Below are positions 1-6,699 of a stretch of DNA of 11,512 nt, in pieces. Position numbers and translations under genes: made by a program. The notes beneath the pieces are model-generated. The model searched no databases, was not told where the DNA came from, and worked only from the letters and a program-made list of their open reading frames with translations. This DNA is from Pseudomonadota bacterium (GTDB lineage Bacteria > Pseudomonadota > Alphaproteobacteria > UBA8366 > GCA-2717185): NCBI GenBank assembly GCA_027619655.1, contig JAQCHR010000063.1:1-11512 (forward strand). Reading direction: 5' to 3'. How positions within the stretch are numbered: position 1 is the stretch's first letter; every line of letters starts with the position of its first letter.

Positions 1-391
1 CCTAAACCACTAAATATGGGAATCCCTAATCGCATGCTTCCGATTCAATACGATCGGAACTTGCTCTAAAAACTGATCCGCCAATCGTCGGTTCTACCTT
101 CGGCTTGCGTGTCGACATCTCGCGCCGCCCAATAGATCCAGGGCAATCCAGCCCCGCCGGCCCGGACGTAGCGCAAAATCTTAGCGCACTCCGTCCATTT
201 TGCGCAGGACATGAGACGTTTCTCGGAAAACCCGGCGCGTTTCCTTGCTGGAACAATTTCGGTGCGGCAAAAATTTAAACTTTGTCATGGCTGAAACCGC
301 CAGTTACGCCGATACGACGCGTCTCAGGAAAGACTGCGCCGAATATCGCTTTTCGAAGCGCTAGCCCGGATAACGGGCAATTTTGAGAAAG
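1..391. other. Intergenic stretch without a supported gene
   Basis: I see no convincing coding region here. The only open frame of any length (minus strand, 26-256) has no recognisable domain, no good ribosome binding site and an irregular composition. The segment is less GC-rich than the flanking operon in places, for example around 255-290. Two short hairpins at 347-378 are annotated separately. A gene promoter belonging to a neighbour left of the window could lie here, but none can be assigned. Confidence 0.5.
347..378 (-). terminator. Tandem small hairpins downstream of tRNA-Thr
   Basis: Two perfect 5-bp hairpins lie 14 bases beyond the encoded CCA of the tRNA. One has arms at 364-368 and 374-378 with a 5-base loop. 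The other has arms at 347-351 and 356-360 with a 4-base loop. On the minus strand neither is followed by a run of T, so they are not a classical intrinsic terminator. They might mark the 3' end of the tRNA precursor or a processing site. On the plus strand the 364-378 hairpin is followed by AATTTT, but no plus-strand gene precedes it. Confidence 0.2.
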
Positions 392-467
392 TGGTGCCGC
401 GTGGGTGACTTGAACACCCGACCCCCGCATTACGAATGCGATGCTCTACCAGCTGAGCTAACGCGGC
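392..467 (-). tRNA. tRNA-Thr, anticodon CGT
   Basis: The minus strand folds into a complete cloverleaf of 76 nt. The acceptor stem has seven perfect pairs (461-467 with 396-402). The D arm carries the AGCTGGTA loop, the anticodon stem has five pairs including one T-G wobble, and the T arm is GGGTG/CACCC with a TTCAAGT loop. The anticodon CGT occupies 434-432 and reads the threonine codon ACG. The discriminator base is A (395) and the CCA end is encoded (392-394). With U36 and A37 it has the ANN-decoding signature of t6A-modified tRNAs, the substrate class of the TsaD encoded in this window. Confidence 0.97.
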
Positions 468-472
468 ACATC

Positions 473-508
473 GGCGCGCAAAATAGGCCGGGTCGTTCAA
501 CAACGCAA
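473..508 (-). promoter_or_regulatory. Promoter of tRNA-Thr with GC-rich discriminator
   Basis: On the minus strand a -35 element TTGCGT (508-503) and a -10 element TATTTT (485-480) are separated by exactly 17 bases (502-486). They are followed by the all-GC discriminator GCGCGCC (479-473). Transcription would start about five or six bases before the mature tRNA 5' end at 467. A GC-rich discriminator is the usual hallmark of stringently controlled stable-RNA promoters. The -35 matches the consensus at the leading TTG. The assignment is by inspection only. Confidence 0.55.
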
Positions 509-571
509 GCCCACTGGCGTGCCGAGCGATGGATTCAGCAGCGTAAAATTAATTCGTAAATAAATTGCGTT

Positions 572-587
572 TGTGACTGCCGTCACT
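572..587. promoter_or_regulatory. CRP-like operator palindrome
   Basis: TGTGA (572-576), six bases, then TCACT (583-587). This is the CRP-family half-site arrangement TGTGA-N6-TCACA with a single mismatch in the last base. Its centre (579.5) lies about 40 bases upstream of the proposed start of the small RNA at 619-621, close to the class II activator position of -41.5. It lies about 107 bases upstream of the tRNA promoter start on the other strand. The palindrome could occur by chance, and no regulator gene is in the window. Confidence 0.4.
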
Positions 588-618
588 TCGCATTACGGGA
601 AAGACGGCTAATTTCGGA

Positions 619-695
619 CCAACAGTTCACACACTGTTGCTCTCTCTCCTCCCTGATCCTGGGGCCGGCACATAACATGTTGCCGGCCTTTTTTT
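619..695 (+). ncRNA. Candidate trans-acting small RNA with anti-SD tract
   Basis: This is a non-coding plus-strand unit between the tRNA gene and the convergent hemY end. A -10-like GCTAAT (607-612) precedes a perfect 6-bp hairpin (621-626 with 633-638, loop TCACAC). A pyrimidine-rich segment follows (641-653), containing TCCTCCC at 647-653, the reverse complement of a strong Shine-Dalgarno sequence. A strong intrinsic terminator at 663-695 closes the unit. The product would be about 75 nt. The order 5' hairpin, exposed CU-rich tract, terminator is typical of alphaproteobacterial trans-acting sRNAs with CCUCC-type motifs. No short open frame with a ribosome binding site is visible in it. I do not recognise a named family. 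Expression and the exact 5' end are inferred. Confidence 0.45.
663..695 (+). terminator. Intrinsic terminator of the candidate sRNA
   Basis: A perfect 8-bp GC-rich stem, GGCCGGCA (663-670) with TGCCGGCC (681-688), encloses a 10-base loop and is followed directly by seven T residues (689-695). Two further G-U pairs could extend the stem at its base. It is oriented for the plus strand. No plus-strand protein gene lies upstream within the window, so its presence implies a transcript starting in the 470-620 region. Confidence 0.8.
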
Positions 696-743
696 CTGCG
701 CGGCCGGTATAGGCCGGCGCGGCCATCTGAACCAGCGGGGCCC

Positions 744-2138
744 CTAACGTTCCGCTGGTGGCGCCGCCGCCGGGCTGCCGGTGCCCGGCAACGCAACCAT
801 CGCATCCGTCTCTGCCCTGTCCGGCGCTTCCAGAAGAAGGGCTCCCGTGCCGGGCGGCAGGCTCCATTTCAGGCTGTCGAAACTGCCGCAGCTGCTACAG
901 CACGGCGCCCATGCACCGGCAACCGACCCGCATTCCCTGCAATACCACGCCTCGCCCGGCGGCGCGGCAACGGCCCGGTCCAGCCAGTGGCGGGTCACTT
1001 CAAGGTTGCCGGTCTCCTTGTGTTCAAGTTCCGCCATCAGGCGGCAATGGCGCGCCGTGGGGTGGTCGCCACCGGCCGCTTCCAGATGGCGGCGCGCTTC
1101 GCCCCAAAGGTCCGCCGCGAGCGAGACCTCAGCCAGTGCGTAGTGGCTTTCGGGATGATCGGGCCGGAAACTGCAAAGCCGTTGGAACCGTTTGACGCGC
1201 TCCAGCGGTGGTTCACTCTCGCCGCCGAAATCGTCATAGGCCGCCGCAAGATCCGGATGCGGATCAAGCGTCCATGCGGATTCAGCCAGTTTCACCGCCC
1301 GGCGCATCTTGCCGGCCGCCGCCAGGCAGCGCATATTCGCGACCGTCGCGGCGACAAGGCCCGGCGCCAAATCATGCGCCGCACGGGCCTGTTTCAGCGC
1401 CGTAGCCGAATCGCCGGATGCCGCTGCCGCATTGCTCAGGGCCACGGCGAGCACCGCCTTGCGCCGCCGGCCGTCATCCTGCGTGACAACCCCGGCGCGT
1501 ATGGCGCGTTGATTGGTTTCGCTGGCTTCCGCCCATTTTCCGGCGCCAACCTGCAGGCCGAACAGGCGCGTCAGCACCCAGGGCGTATCGGGCCGAAGTT
1601 GAAAGGCCTGCTCCGCGAGCCGCAGCGCCTCCCGTTTGTCGTCGCGCCGGACCGCCTGCATGAGCAGCCCGCGGACACCCAGAAACGCCATATCCGGTTT
1701 CTTCAGCATTTCCTCGAAATACCGCCGGGCGGCGTCCTCGTCCCCTTCCAGCTGCGCCGCCTGGGCCGACAGCAGCATCGTCAGCGGCGGTTCCTTCAGC
1801 AGGCTGTCGGCCTTGCGGGCAAATTTCTTCGCCTCATCCGCATCGCCCGCGGCGACGGCGACCATGCCCTGCGTCAGCGCCTGATATCCTCGCTGGCGCC
1901 GGCCGGCGCGCCGGTAATCCAGCAAGCCGCCGGGAACGTGGCGGACGAAACGCCATAAACGGTACAGCACAGCCGCGACAATGACGACGACGACCAGGCC
2001 CACCGCAAAAATCCCGGCCTGGGTTCTGATCTGCAGCCCGGCGATTTCGATATCCACATAGCCCGGGTTCCCCGCGAACCAGACCGCCAGCCAGACGAAA
2101 CAGCCGATGAGGACGAAGACGAATGCGGCGCGGATCAT
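744..2138 (-). CDS. hemY: HemY-N/TPR inner-membrane protein with C-terminal zinc ribbon
   Basis: Membrane-anchored TPR protein of the HemY-N family (COG3898), 464 aa, named for its place among haem genes and not to be confused with protoporphyrinogen oxidase HemY. Two hydrophobic segments (about 4-22 and 41-62) flank a short loop, followed by helical TPR-like repeats (about 85-390). The C terminus has a metal-binding knuckle pair: C400-x2-C403 and C414-x2-C417, with an extra C413 and a trailing DSLKW. This resembles the rubredoxin-like end of LapB. The tail (425-464) is proline/alanine-rich and looks disordered. The ATG at 2138 overlaps the stop of the upstream mitofilin gene by four bases, which fixes the start and suggests translational coupling. 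It is the last gene of the hem operon. The family's molecular role in alphaproteobacteria is not established; an adaptor role in tetrapyrrole or envelope assembly is inference. Confidence 0.88.
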   Translation of the reverse strand: MIRAAFVFVLIGCFVWLAVWFAGNPGYVDIEIAGLQIRTQAGIFAVGLVVVVIVAAVLYRLWRFVRHVPGGLLDYRRAGRRQRGYQALTQGMVAVAAGDADEAKKFARKADSLLKEPPLTMLLSAQAAQLEGDEDAARRYFEEMLKKPDMAFLGVRGLLMQAVRRDDKREALRLAEQAFQLRPDTPWVLTRLFGLQVGAGKWAEASETNQRAIRAGVVTQDDGRRRKAVLAVALSNAAAASGDSATALKQARAAHDLAPGLVAATVANMRCLAAAGKMRRAVKLAESAWTLDPHPDLAAAYDDFGGESEPPLERVKRFQRLCSFRPDHPESHYALAEVSLAADLWGEARRHLEAAGGDHPTARHCRLMAELEHKETGNLEVTRHWLDRAVAAPPGEAWYCRECGSVAGAWAPCCSSCGSFDSLKWSLPPGTGALLLEAPDRAETDAMVALPGTGSPAAAPPAER

Positions 2139-3475
2139 TGCGGCGTACCTACCGCATCCATGCCCTTGCCAAGCATCTCCACCGCGTGCAGCCGCAACGA
2201 AGCGACCGCCTTTTCAGCCGCGATACGGCGCCTGGCGTCCTGGACCCAGTCGGCGGCCGGCCCCGGCGCGTCCTCCAGCGCCGCGACAGCGGCCGGCAGG
2301 TCGCCGCGCGCGACGGCCTGTTCCGCCCGCCGTGCCGGCAGGATATTGCCGGAACCATCCTCGATGCGCCTTACAGCGATTACCGAATCGACCCTTTTGA
2401 GAATCTGGTCCAGCCAACCGGTACCGGTTTCTGCCCATAGGGGTTCGCCGAGCGTCGCAGCAACCCCTTCGAAGCGCTTGACCAAAGCTGCGGTTGTGGG
2501 AATGCCCGACGCGGCGTCCGGCGACAGTACCGCTATTGACGCGGTGACAACCGGATCGTTATCCGCAAGCCGTTCGATTGCCGTCAGCAGTCCGGCAAAC
2601 GGTGTACCGTCGAGCACAGCCCGCTCCAGGGAGACAACCGCGAATGCCAGCCCGGTGGTCCGTCCCGCGGCGGCGGCTTCCCTTGCGGTCAGCGCCGTCA
2701 ACTTGTCGGTAATCGCCGATACCTCGTCGCGCAGGGATGCGATGTCCGCTTTCAGCGAATCCGCCGCCGCCAGCGAATCCGCCCGCAATTGCGCTGCGCC
2801 ACGTTCCGACTCACCGACACGCGCCGCCAGTTGCTCCGCCTTCGCGATGCCGCGCGCCAGCCCCTGGGACAACTGATCCATCTGCGCCGAAAATTCGGGT
2901 GACGAGCCGCCATCGGACGGTAGCGCCTTCAGCGCCGCCTCCAGGGTGTCGAGCCGCGCCGTGACGGGGCCGAGCGCGGGCGCCGAGGGTCTGGCTTCCA
3001 GCGCGTCCAGCCGTGTAACGATTTCCTGCGGCACCGCTTGCGACGACGGACCATGGACCATGGGCGCCCATTTCGGCTGCGTCACCAGGGCAACACCCGC
3101 GGCGGCTGCGACAATCAGCGCCAGCCAGGCGACACCCTGCCCGCGGGTCTTTGCCGGCAGAGCCGCTTGCGTTGCCCGCACCGGGGCTTCGGATTCGTCT
3201 GGAACGGGATCCGCCGCGGTTTCCGTTTCCGACGGTGTCTCCGCGACGGGCGTTTCCGGCAGGTTGTCCAAGTCGATCCCGGCCGCGATTGCCGCATCGC
3301 GGACTTCCTGCCGGCGCGGTTCCGGGACGCTGCCCCGGCTTTTCCAACCCTGGATCGTCGTCGCGGCGATACCGAGCGTTGACGCCATCGGGCGCACGCC
3401 GCCAAAGGCTTCGATAACGGCTGCCGCATCGGGAAACGATTCGTCCTGGTCTAGCGTATCGCTGTTGTCGGTCAT
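2135..3475 (-). CDS. Mitofilin/Mic60-like protein with N-terminal HTH domain
   Basis: COG4223-type alphaproteobacterial mitofilin homologue, 446 aa. Mic60 homologues shape cristae in mitochondria and intracytoplasmic membranes in alphaproteobacteria, and a location next to hemD/hemY is characteristic. Visible order: a helix-turn-helix-like domain (about 15-60) with FGGVRPMASTLGI, TTIQGWKSRG and P51EPRR, as in YdaS/carph-isopro domains; an acidic, Pro/Glu-rich linker (70-105); one transmembrane helix (114-133); a periplasmic coiled-coil region rich in Leu, Ala and Asp (about 150-265); and a C-terminal mitofilin-like helical core (about 270-446). The frame stays open upstream to 3553, but I chose the ATG at 3475 because it overlaps the hemD stop by four bases (ATGA), the same coupling seen at the next junction. 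The extra upstream residues would lie inside hemD and look non-native. The HTH at the N terminus of a membrane-shaping protein is the odd feature. Confidence 0.85.
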   Translation of the reverse strand: MTDNSDTLDQDESFPDAAAVIEAFGGVRPMASTLGIAATTIQGWKSRGSVPEPRRQEVRDAAIAAGIDLDNLPETPVAETPSETETAADPVPDESEAPVRATQAALPAKTRGQGVAWLALIVAAAAGVALVTQPKWAPMVHGPSSQAVPQEIVTRLDALEARPSAPALGPVTARLDTLEAALKALPSDGGSSPEFSAQMDQLSQGLARGIAKAEQLAARVGESERGAAQLRADSLAAADSLKADIASLRDEVSAITDKLTALTAREAAAAGRTTGLAFAVVSLERAVLDGTPFAGLLTAIERLADNDPVVTASIAVLSPDAASGIPTTAALVKRFEGVAATLGEPLWAETGTGWLDQILKRVDSVIAVRRIEDGSGNILPARRAEQAVARGDLPAAVAALEDAPGPAADWVQDARRRIAAEKAVASLRLHAVEMLGKGMDAVGTPQ

Positions 3476-4221
3476 TGCCTGTGCAGTCTTTCGTCGAGAG
3501 TGTCCAGAAGGGCATCTTGTAACGGATGTGGTGCAATCATGACCCGGCGCCACATGATAGGGTCGGCCGCCTCGGCGACGGCCCTGCTCAAACAGAGTAT
3601 CTCCAGCCTTTCACAGGCCTTTTCAAGTCTGGCGCGTCTGGCCAGCGACACGAAGGTTTCCGCGGACCGGGGCGAATAAAACAATACCAGGTCGATCAGA
3701 TGCTCAGAAAGCGCCAGCACGTCCTCCGGGCTCAAGGCGGTGGCCGCCTGTGCATGGTAGAGGACTGCCCGCCGAACTGCAAAACCTGCCGCGCCAAGTT
3801 GTCCGGCCAGGTCACCCGCCACATCCGATCCCGCCGGGTGCAGGAAGGGGCCGGAATCCGGCGTGCACCGGTCGCGTACCAGCCTGACCAGGCTGTCGAC
3901 ATCGCCGCCCGCGCTTTCCACCATCGCAAACCCGGCTTCCCGGGCCGCGACAGCCGTCCTGTCGCCAACCGTGAAGACCGGCAGATCACGGCGTGGCGCG
4001 ACTTTCGCGAAGGCGCGGACCCCGTTTGCCGATGTAAAGAGAACGCCCTGAATGCCGGTTAGATCGGGTTCCGGCCCGCGATTCAGGACGATTGTCAGCA
4101 TGGGACATATAAAGACCTCGATTCCGCGGTCTTCCAGTGCGCTGACAAGAGCGGCCGAATCCTCCATCGGTCTGGTCACGAGCGCGCGAATTTTGTCCTC
4201 CCGGCCGCCTGCAAACACCAT
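3472..4221 (-). CDS. hemD: Uroporphyrinogen-III synthase
   Basis: Cytoplasmic enzyme that closes hydroxymethylbilane to uroporphyrinogen III with inversion of ring D, the last step common to haem, sirohaem, cobalamin and chlorophyll synthesis. The 249-aa product has the two-lobed HemD pattern: the N-terminal LVTRP strand (14-18), LFTSANGVRAF (61-71) with the family's typical TSxNGV motif, FTVGDRTA, the FLHPAGSDVAGDLA segment, and in the second lobe VLFYSPRSAETF. Length is normal. It starts one base inside the hemC stop (TGATG), so it is coupled to hemC. The first ten residues (MVFAGGREDK) precede the point where most HemD proteins begin; GTG at 4218 is an alternative start. A strong GGGAGG lies within the gene at about 4203-4198, just before an in-frame ATT (see findings). 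The substrate comes from HemC, encoded immediately upstream. Confidence 0.95.
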   Translation of the reverse strand: MVFAGGREDKIRALVTRPMEDSAALVSALEDRGIEVFICPMLTIVLNRGPEPDLTGIQGVLFTSANGVRAFAKVAPRRDLPVFTVGDRTAVAAREAGFAMVESAGGDVDSLVRLVRDRCTPDSGPFLHPAGSDVAGDLAGQLGAAGFAVRRAVLYHAQAATALSPEDVLALSEHLIDLVLFYSPRSAETFVSLARRARLEKACERLEILCLSRAVAEAADPIMWRRVMIAPHPLQDALLDTLDERLHRQ

Positions 4222-5135
4222 CAGCCAAAAAAGTCGGGGCCCATATGATCGCGCAGCGACCGTCCCGCGTCGACCCCCATCGCCTCCGCCGTCGCCGCCG
4301 GCCCGTCGCGGGTGACCTCATGCACGGTGGTCCCGTCGTGGCTGGCAACAAGGCCGCGCAGGCGAAGCGTTTCCGGCCCGGTGAATTCCGCCAGCGCTGC
4401 GATGGGCGTTCGGCAGGACCCGTCGAGTTCCGCCAGCATGGCCCGCTCCGCCAGCACCCGGCGCGCCGTTTCGCCGTCATTAAGCGGCAACAGATAGGCC
4501 TGTACGACGGAGTCGTTGATCCGGACTTCAATGCCGACGGCCCCCTGCGCGACCGCGGGCAGCATTTCCGCCGGATCCATCAACTGCGTGGCAACTTCGG
4601 CCATGCCCAGCCGCCGCAACCCGGCATAGGCCAGGAAGGTCGCATCCACATCGCCGGCCCGCAGCTTGTTCAGCCGGGTTTCGACATTGCCCCGCAGCGG
4701 CACCACCTCCAGGTCGGGCCGCAGGTATTTCACCTGCGCTTTCCGGCGCAGTGAGGATGTCCCGATAACGGCGCCGGCCGGCAGTTCCGCCAGCGTCGGC
4801 GCCCGCAGCGAAATAAAGGCGTCACGCGGATCCTCGCGCGGCAGGATCGTCGAGATACCGAGACCGTCCGGCAGCCTGGTTTCGACATCCTTCATCGAAT
4901 GCACCGCGAGGTCGATATCGCCGCTGAACAGGGCCTCTTCGATTTCCTTGGTAAAAAGCCCCTTGCCGCCGATCTCCGCCAGGGGCCGATCCTGCACCTG
5001 GTCCCCTGTCGTTCGAATGACGACAATGTCAACCTGAAGCCCCCTGTGCTGGGCCAGCAGGCGGTCACGTACATCGTTCGCCTGCACCAACGCCAGAGGC
5101 GAACCGCGCGTGCCGATTTTCAATATCTCCGTCAT
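4221..5135 (-). CDS. hemC: Porphobilinogen deaminase (hydroxymethylbilane synthase)
   Basis: Polymerises four porphobilinogen molecules head-to-tail into hydroxymethylbilane in the cytoplasm. The 304-aa length is normal. Visible signatures: the IGTRGSPLALVQA start (7-19), IRTTGD, GGKGLFTKEIE (56-66), the catalytic-aspartate region DLAVHSMKDV (75-84, Asp83), IGTSSLRRKAQ (124-134), RGNVETRLNKL (148-158) and the dipyrromethane-cofactor cysteine C241 in LDGSCRTPIAA. All key residues are present, so the enzyme should be active. It is the first gene of the hemC-hemD-mic60-hemY operon. The promoter must lie in 5136-5270, shared with the divergent membrane-protein gene, but I could not pick a convincing -35/-10 pair. 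A modest GAAGGG precedes the ATG closely. Confidence 0.98.
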   Translation of the reverse strand: MTEILKIGTRGSPLALVQANDVRDRLLAQHRGLQVDIVVIRTTGDQVQDRPLAEIGGKGLFTKEIEEALFSGDIDLAVHSMKDVETRLPDGLGISTILPREDPRDAFISLRAPTLAELPAGAVIGTSSLRRKAQVKYLRPDLEVVPLRGNVETRLNKLRAGDVDATFLAYAGLRRLGMAEVATQLMDPAEMLPAVAQGAVGIEVRINDSVVQAYLLPLNDGETARRVLAERAMLAELDGSCRTPIAALAEFTGPETLRLRGLVASHDGTTVHEVTRDGPAATAEAMGVDAGRSLRDHMGPDFFG

Positions 5136-5269
5136 GACCCTTCTGTACCTGCTTCGGCACCGGCCTCAAAGTGCTTTTCGGCGCAACGCGCACGCGCCGG
5201 CAAGAGACACGGGAACAAGCAGCATGGTACAAACCGGCAGTCACCGAAAAGACAGCGGGTGTTTCCGGC

Positions 5270-5608
5270 ATGGCGCTCACGATTGCGGCCATCACCATCA
5301 TCTTTATCCTTTGCCTGCTTGTCGCCATCAGGGTGGCGAAGAACAGGCCCGTCTTCACCGATGAGCAGTTGCTGAACCAGCACCGGCGGTTTCTGGAAGA
5401 TCTGGAATCCTCGCGAAAATACATCGGCGCCAGCTATCTCAACGCCAGGGAAGCGGGTTCCGCCGCGGAACGGGAGTTGACCGGACTGGGCTATGATGTC
5501 GCCAGGCTTCTGGCGGAGCGTTTTGCCGCGGAGCGGGATGAAAGGCCCATGGACTGGCAAGCCTGCCGCCGGCCGGGAGGTGCGCGTCCGCAGGACCCTG
5601 TTCGCTGA
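5270..5608 (+). CDS. Small single-pass membrane protein, unknown function
   Basis: A 112-aa product that I do not recognise. The N terminus is a strongly hydrophobic helix (about 4-22, ITIIFILCLLVAI) ended by positive residues (R21, K24, R26), which suggests an inner-membrane anchor with the rest in the cytoplasm. The remainder is charged and probably helical (LLNQHRRFLEDLESSRKYI, then AERELTGLGYDVARLLAERFAAERDE), ending in a Pro/Gly/Arg-rich tail. Codon third positions are mostly G or C, as in the neighbours, which supports real coding. I chose ATG 5270 because it places the anchor at the very N terminus; the frame is also open from GTG 5171. No strong ribosome binding site is visible. It is divergent from hemC, 47 bases upstream of tsaD and on the same strand. 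Confidence that it is translated is moderate. Confidence 0.55.
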   Translation: MALTIAAITIIFILCLLVAIRVAKNRPVFTDEQLLNQHRRFLEDLESSRKYIGASYLNAREAGSAAERELTGLGYDVARLLAERFAAERDERPMDWQACRRPGGARPQDPVR

Positions 5609-5655
5609 AAGATTCGGTTTCATCGCACCCTGCCGCGGGGTACAACGGCGCCATC

Positions 5656-6699
5656 ATGATCGTTCTCGGCATTGAATCCTCCTGCGACGAAACCGCAGCC
5701 GCGGTGGTCAGGGAAGACCGCAGCATCCTGGCCAACGTCGTGTTCTCGCAGATCGACGAACATCGCCCCTATGGCGGCGTCGTGCCGGAAATTGCCGCGC
5801 GCAGCCACCTCGATCACATGGACGGAATCGTCCAGCGGGCGATGGAACAGGCCGGGATCGGGTTTGCGGATCTCGACGGAATCGCCGCGACGGGCGGGCC
5901 GGGGCTGATCGGCGGCGTGCTGGTCGGCATGATGACGGCAAAATCCATCGCCCTCGTCCACGGACTGCCGCTGGTGGCGGTCAACCATCTGGAAGGCCAT
6001 GCATTGACGGCGCGGCTGACGGATGGCTTGCCATTCCCCTATCTGCTGCTGCTCGTGTCCGGCGGCCATTGCGAACTGCTGTCGGTGAACGGCCCGGGGC
6101 AGTATACGCGCTATGGCGGTACGCTGGACGACGCCGTCGGCGAAGCTTTCGACAAGACCGCCAAACTGCTTGGCCTGCCCTATCCCGGCGGACCGGCGGT
6201 GGAACGGGCTGCCCGGCGCGGAAACGCCGCCCGGTTCGCCTTTCCCCGGCCGATGCGCGGTCGCGACGATTGCGATTTTTCCTTCTCCGGCCTCAAGACC
6301 GCAGTCGTCCGCACGATCCGGTCCCTGCCGGGTGCGACGCTTTCCGATACGGACGTTGCGGACGCCGCCGCCTCGTTCCAGGCCGCCGTCGCGGATGTTC
6401 TGGTCGACCGGGCGCGGCATGCCATCGCCCGTTTCCGGGCTGAGCACGGAACGAACGGAGCGCTGGTTGTCGCCGGCGGCGTCGCGGCGAATGCGGCACT
6501 GCGGGAAAGCCTGGTGGCCATGGCCGGCGAAGCGGATTTCACGTTTGTCGCGCCGCCCCCCGGGCTCTGCACGGACAACGCCGCCATGATCGCCTGGGCC
6601 GGGATCGAGCGGTTGCGACTGGGGATGACCGACGACATGAGCTTTGCGCCCCGGCCGCGCTGGCCGCTGGACGAACCGCGCCCGCAGGCGGTGTCATGA
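5656..6699 (+). CDS. tsaD: tRNA N6-threonylcarbamoyladenosine transferase subunit TsaD
   Basis: Catalytic subunit of the t6A complex (TsaD-TsaB-TsaE). It transfers threonylcarbamoyl from threonylcarbamoyl-AMP to A37 of tRNAs that read ANN codons. The 347-aa length is usual. Visible ASKHA-fold motifs: GIESSCDET (5-13), YGGVVPEIAAR-H (39-51), GPGLIGGV (81-88), the metal-binding histidines H111 and H115 in NHLEGHAL, LLLVSGGH (131-138), GGTLDDAVGEAFDK (154-167), YPGGP, FSFSGLKTA (209-217), VAGGVAANAALR (272-283) and the metal-binding aspartate D307 in CTDNAAMIAW. It overlaps gpsA by four bases (ATGA), a common pairing in alphaproteobacteria. The ribosome binding site is weak, so it may depend partly on coupling to the small gene upstream. 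Confidence 0.98.
   Translation: MIVLGIESSCDETAAAVVREDRSILANVVFSQIDEHRPYGGVVPEIAARSHLDHMDGIVQRAMEQAGIGFADLDGIAATGGPGLIGGVLVGMMTAKSIALVHGLPLVAVNHLEGHALTARLTDGLPFPYLLLLVSGGHCELLSVNGPGQYTRYGGTLDDAVGEAFDKTAKLLGLPYPGGPAVERAARRGNAARFAFPRPMRGRDDCDFSFSGLKTAVVRTIRSLPGATLSDTDVADAAASFQAAVADVLVDRARHAIARFRAEHGTNGALVVAGGVAANAALRESLVAMAGEADFTFVAPPPGLCTDNAAMIAWAGIERLRLGMTDDMSFAPRPRWPLDEPRPQAVS

Noticed and set aside
26..256. Minus-strand open frame of 76 codons
   Set aside because: No domain, no convincing ribosome binding site, irregular composition; treated as chance.
704..728. GC-rich imperfect inverted repeat after the sRNA terminator
   Set aside because: The stem needs a bulge, and on the minus strand, where hemY would need it, it is followed by A rather than T.
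987..1958. Long plus-strand open frame (323 codons) antisense to hemY
   Set aside because: Arg/Pro/His-rich shadow typical of GC-rich DNA; the opposite strand encodes a clear HemY-family protein with overlapping operon junction.
2160..2876. Plus-strand open frame (238 codons) antisense to the mitofilin gene
   Set aside because: Ser/Ala/Arg-rich shadow without domains; the minus-strand gene has clear structure.
3475..3553. Longer N terminus for the mitofilin homologue
   Set aside because: The 26 extra residues lie inside hemD and look unrelated; the ATG at 3475 gives the same 4-base coupling as the other operon junction.
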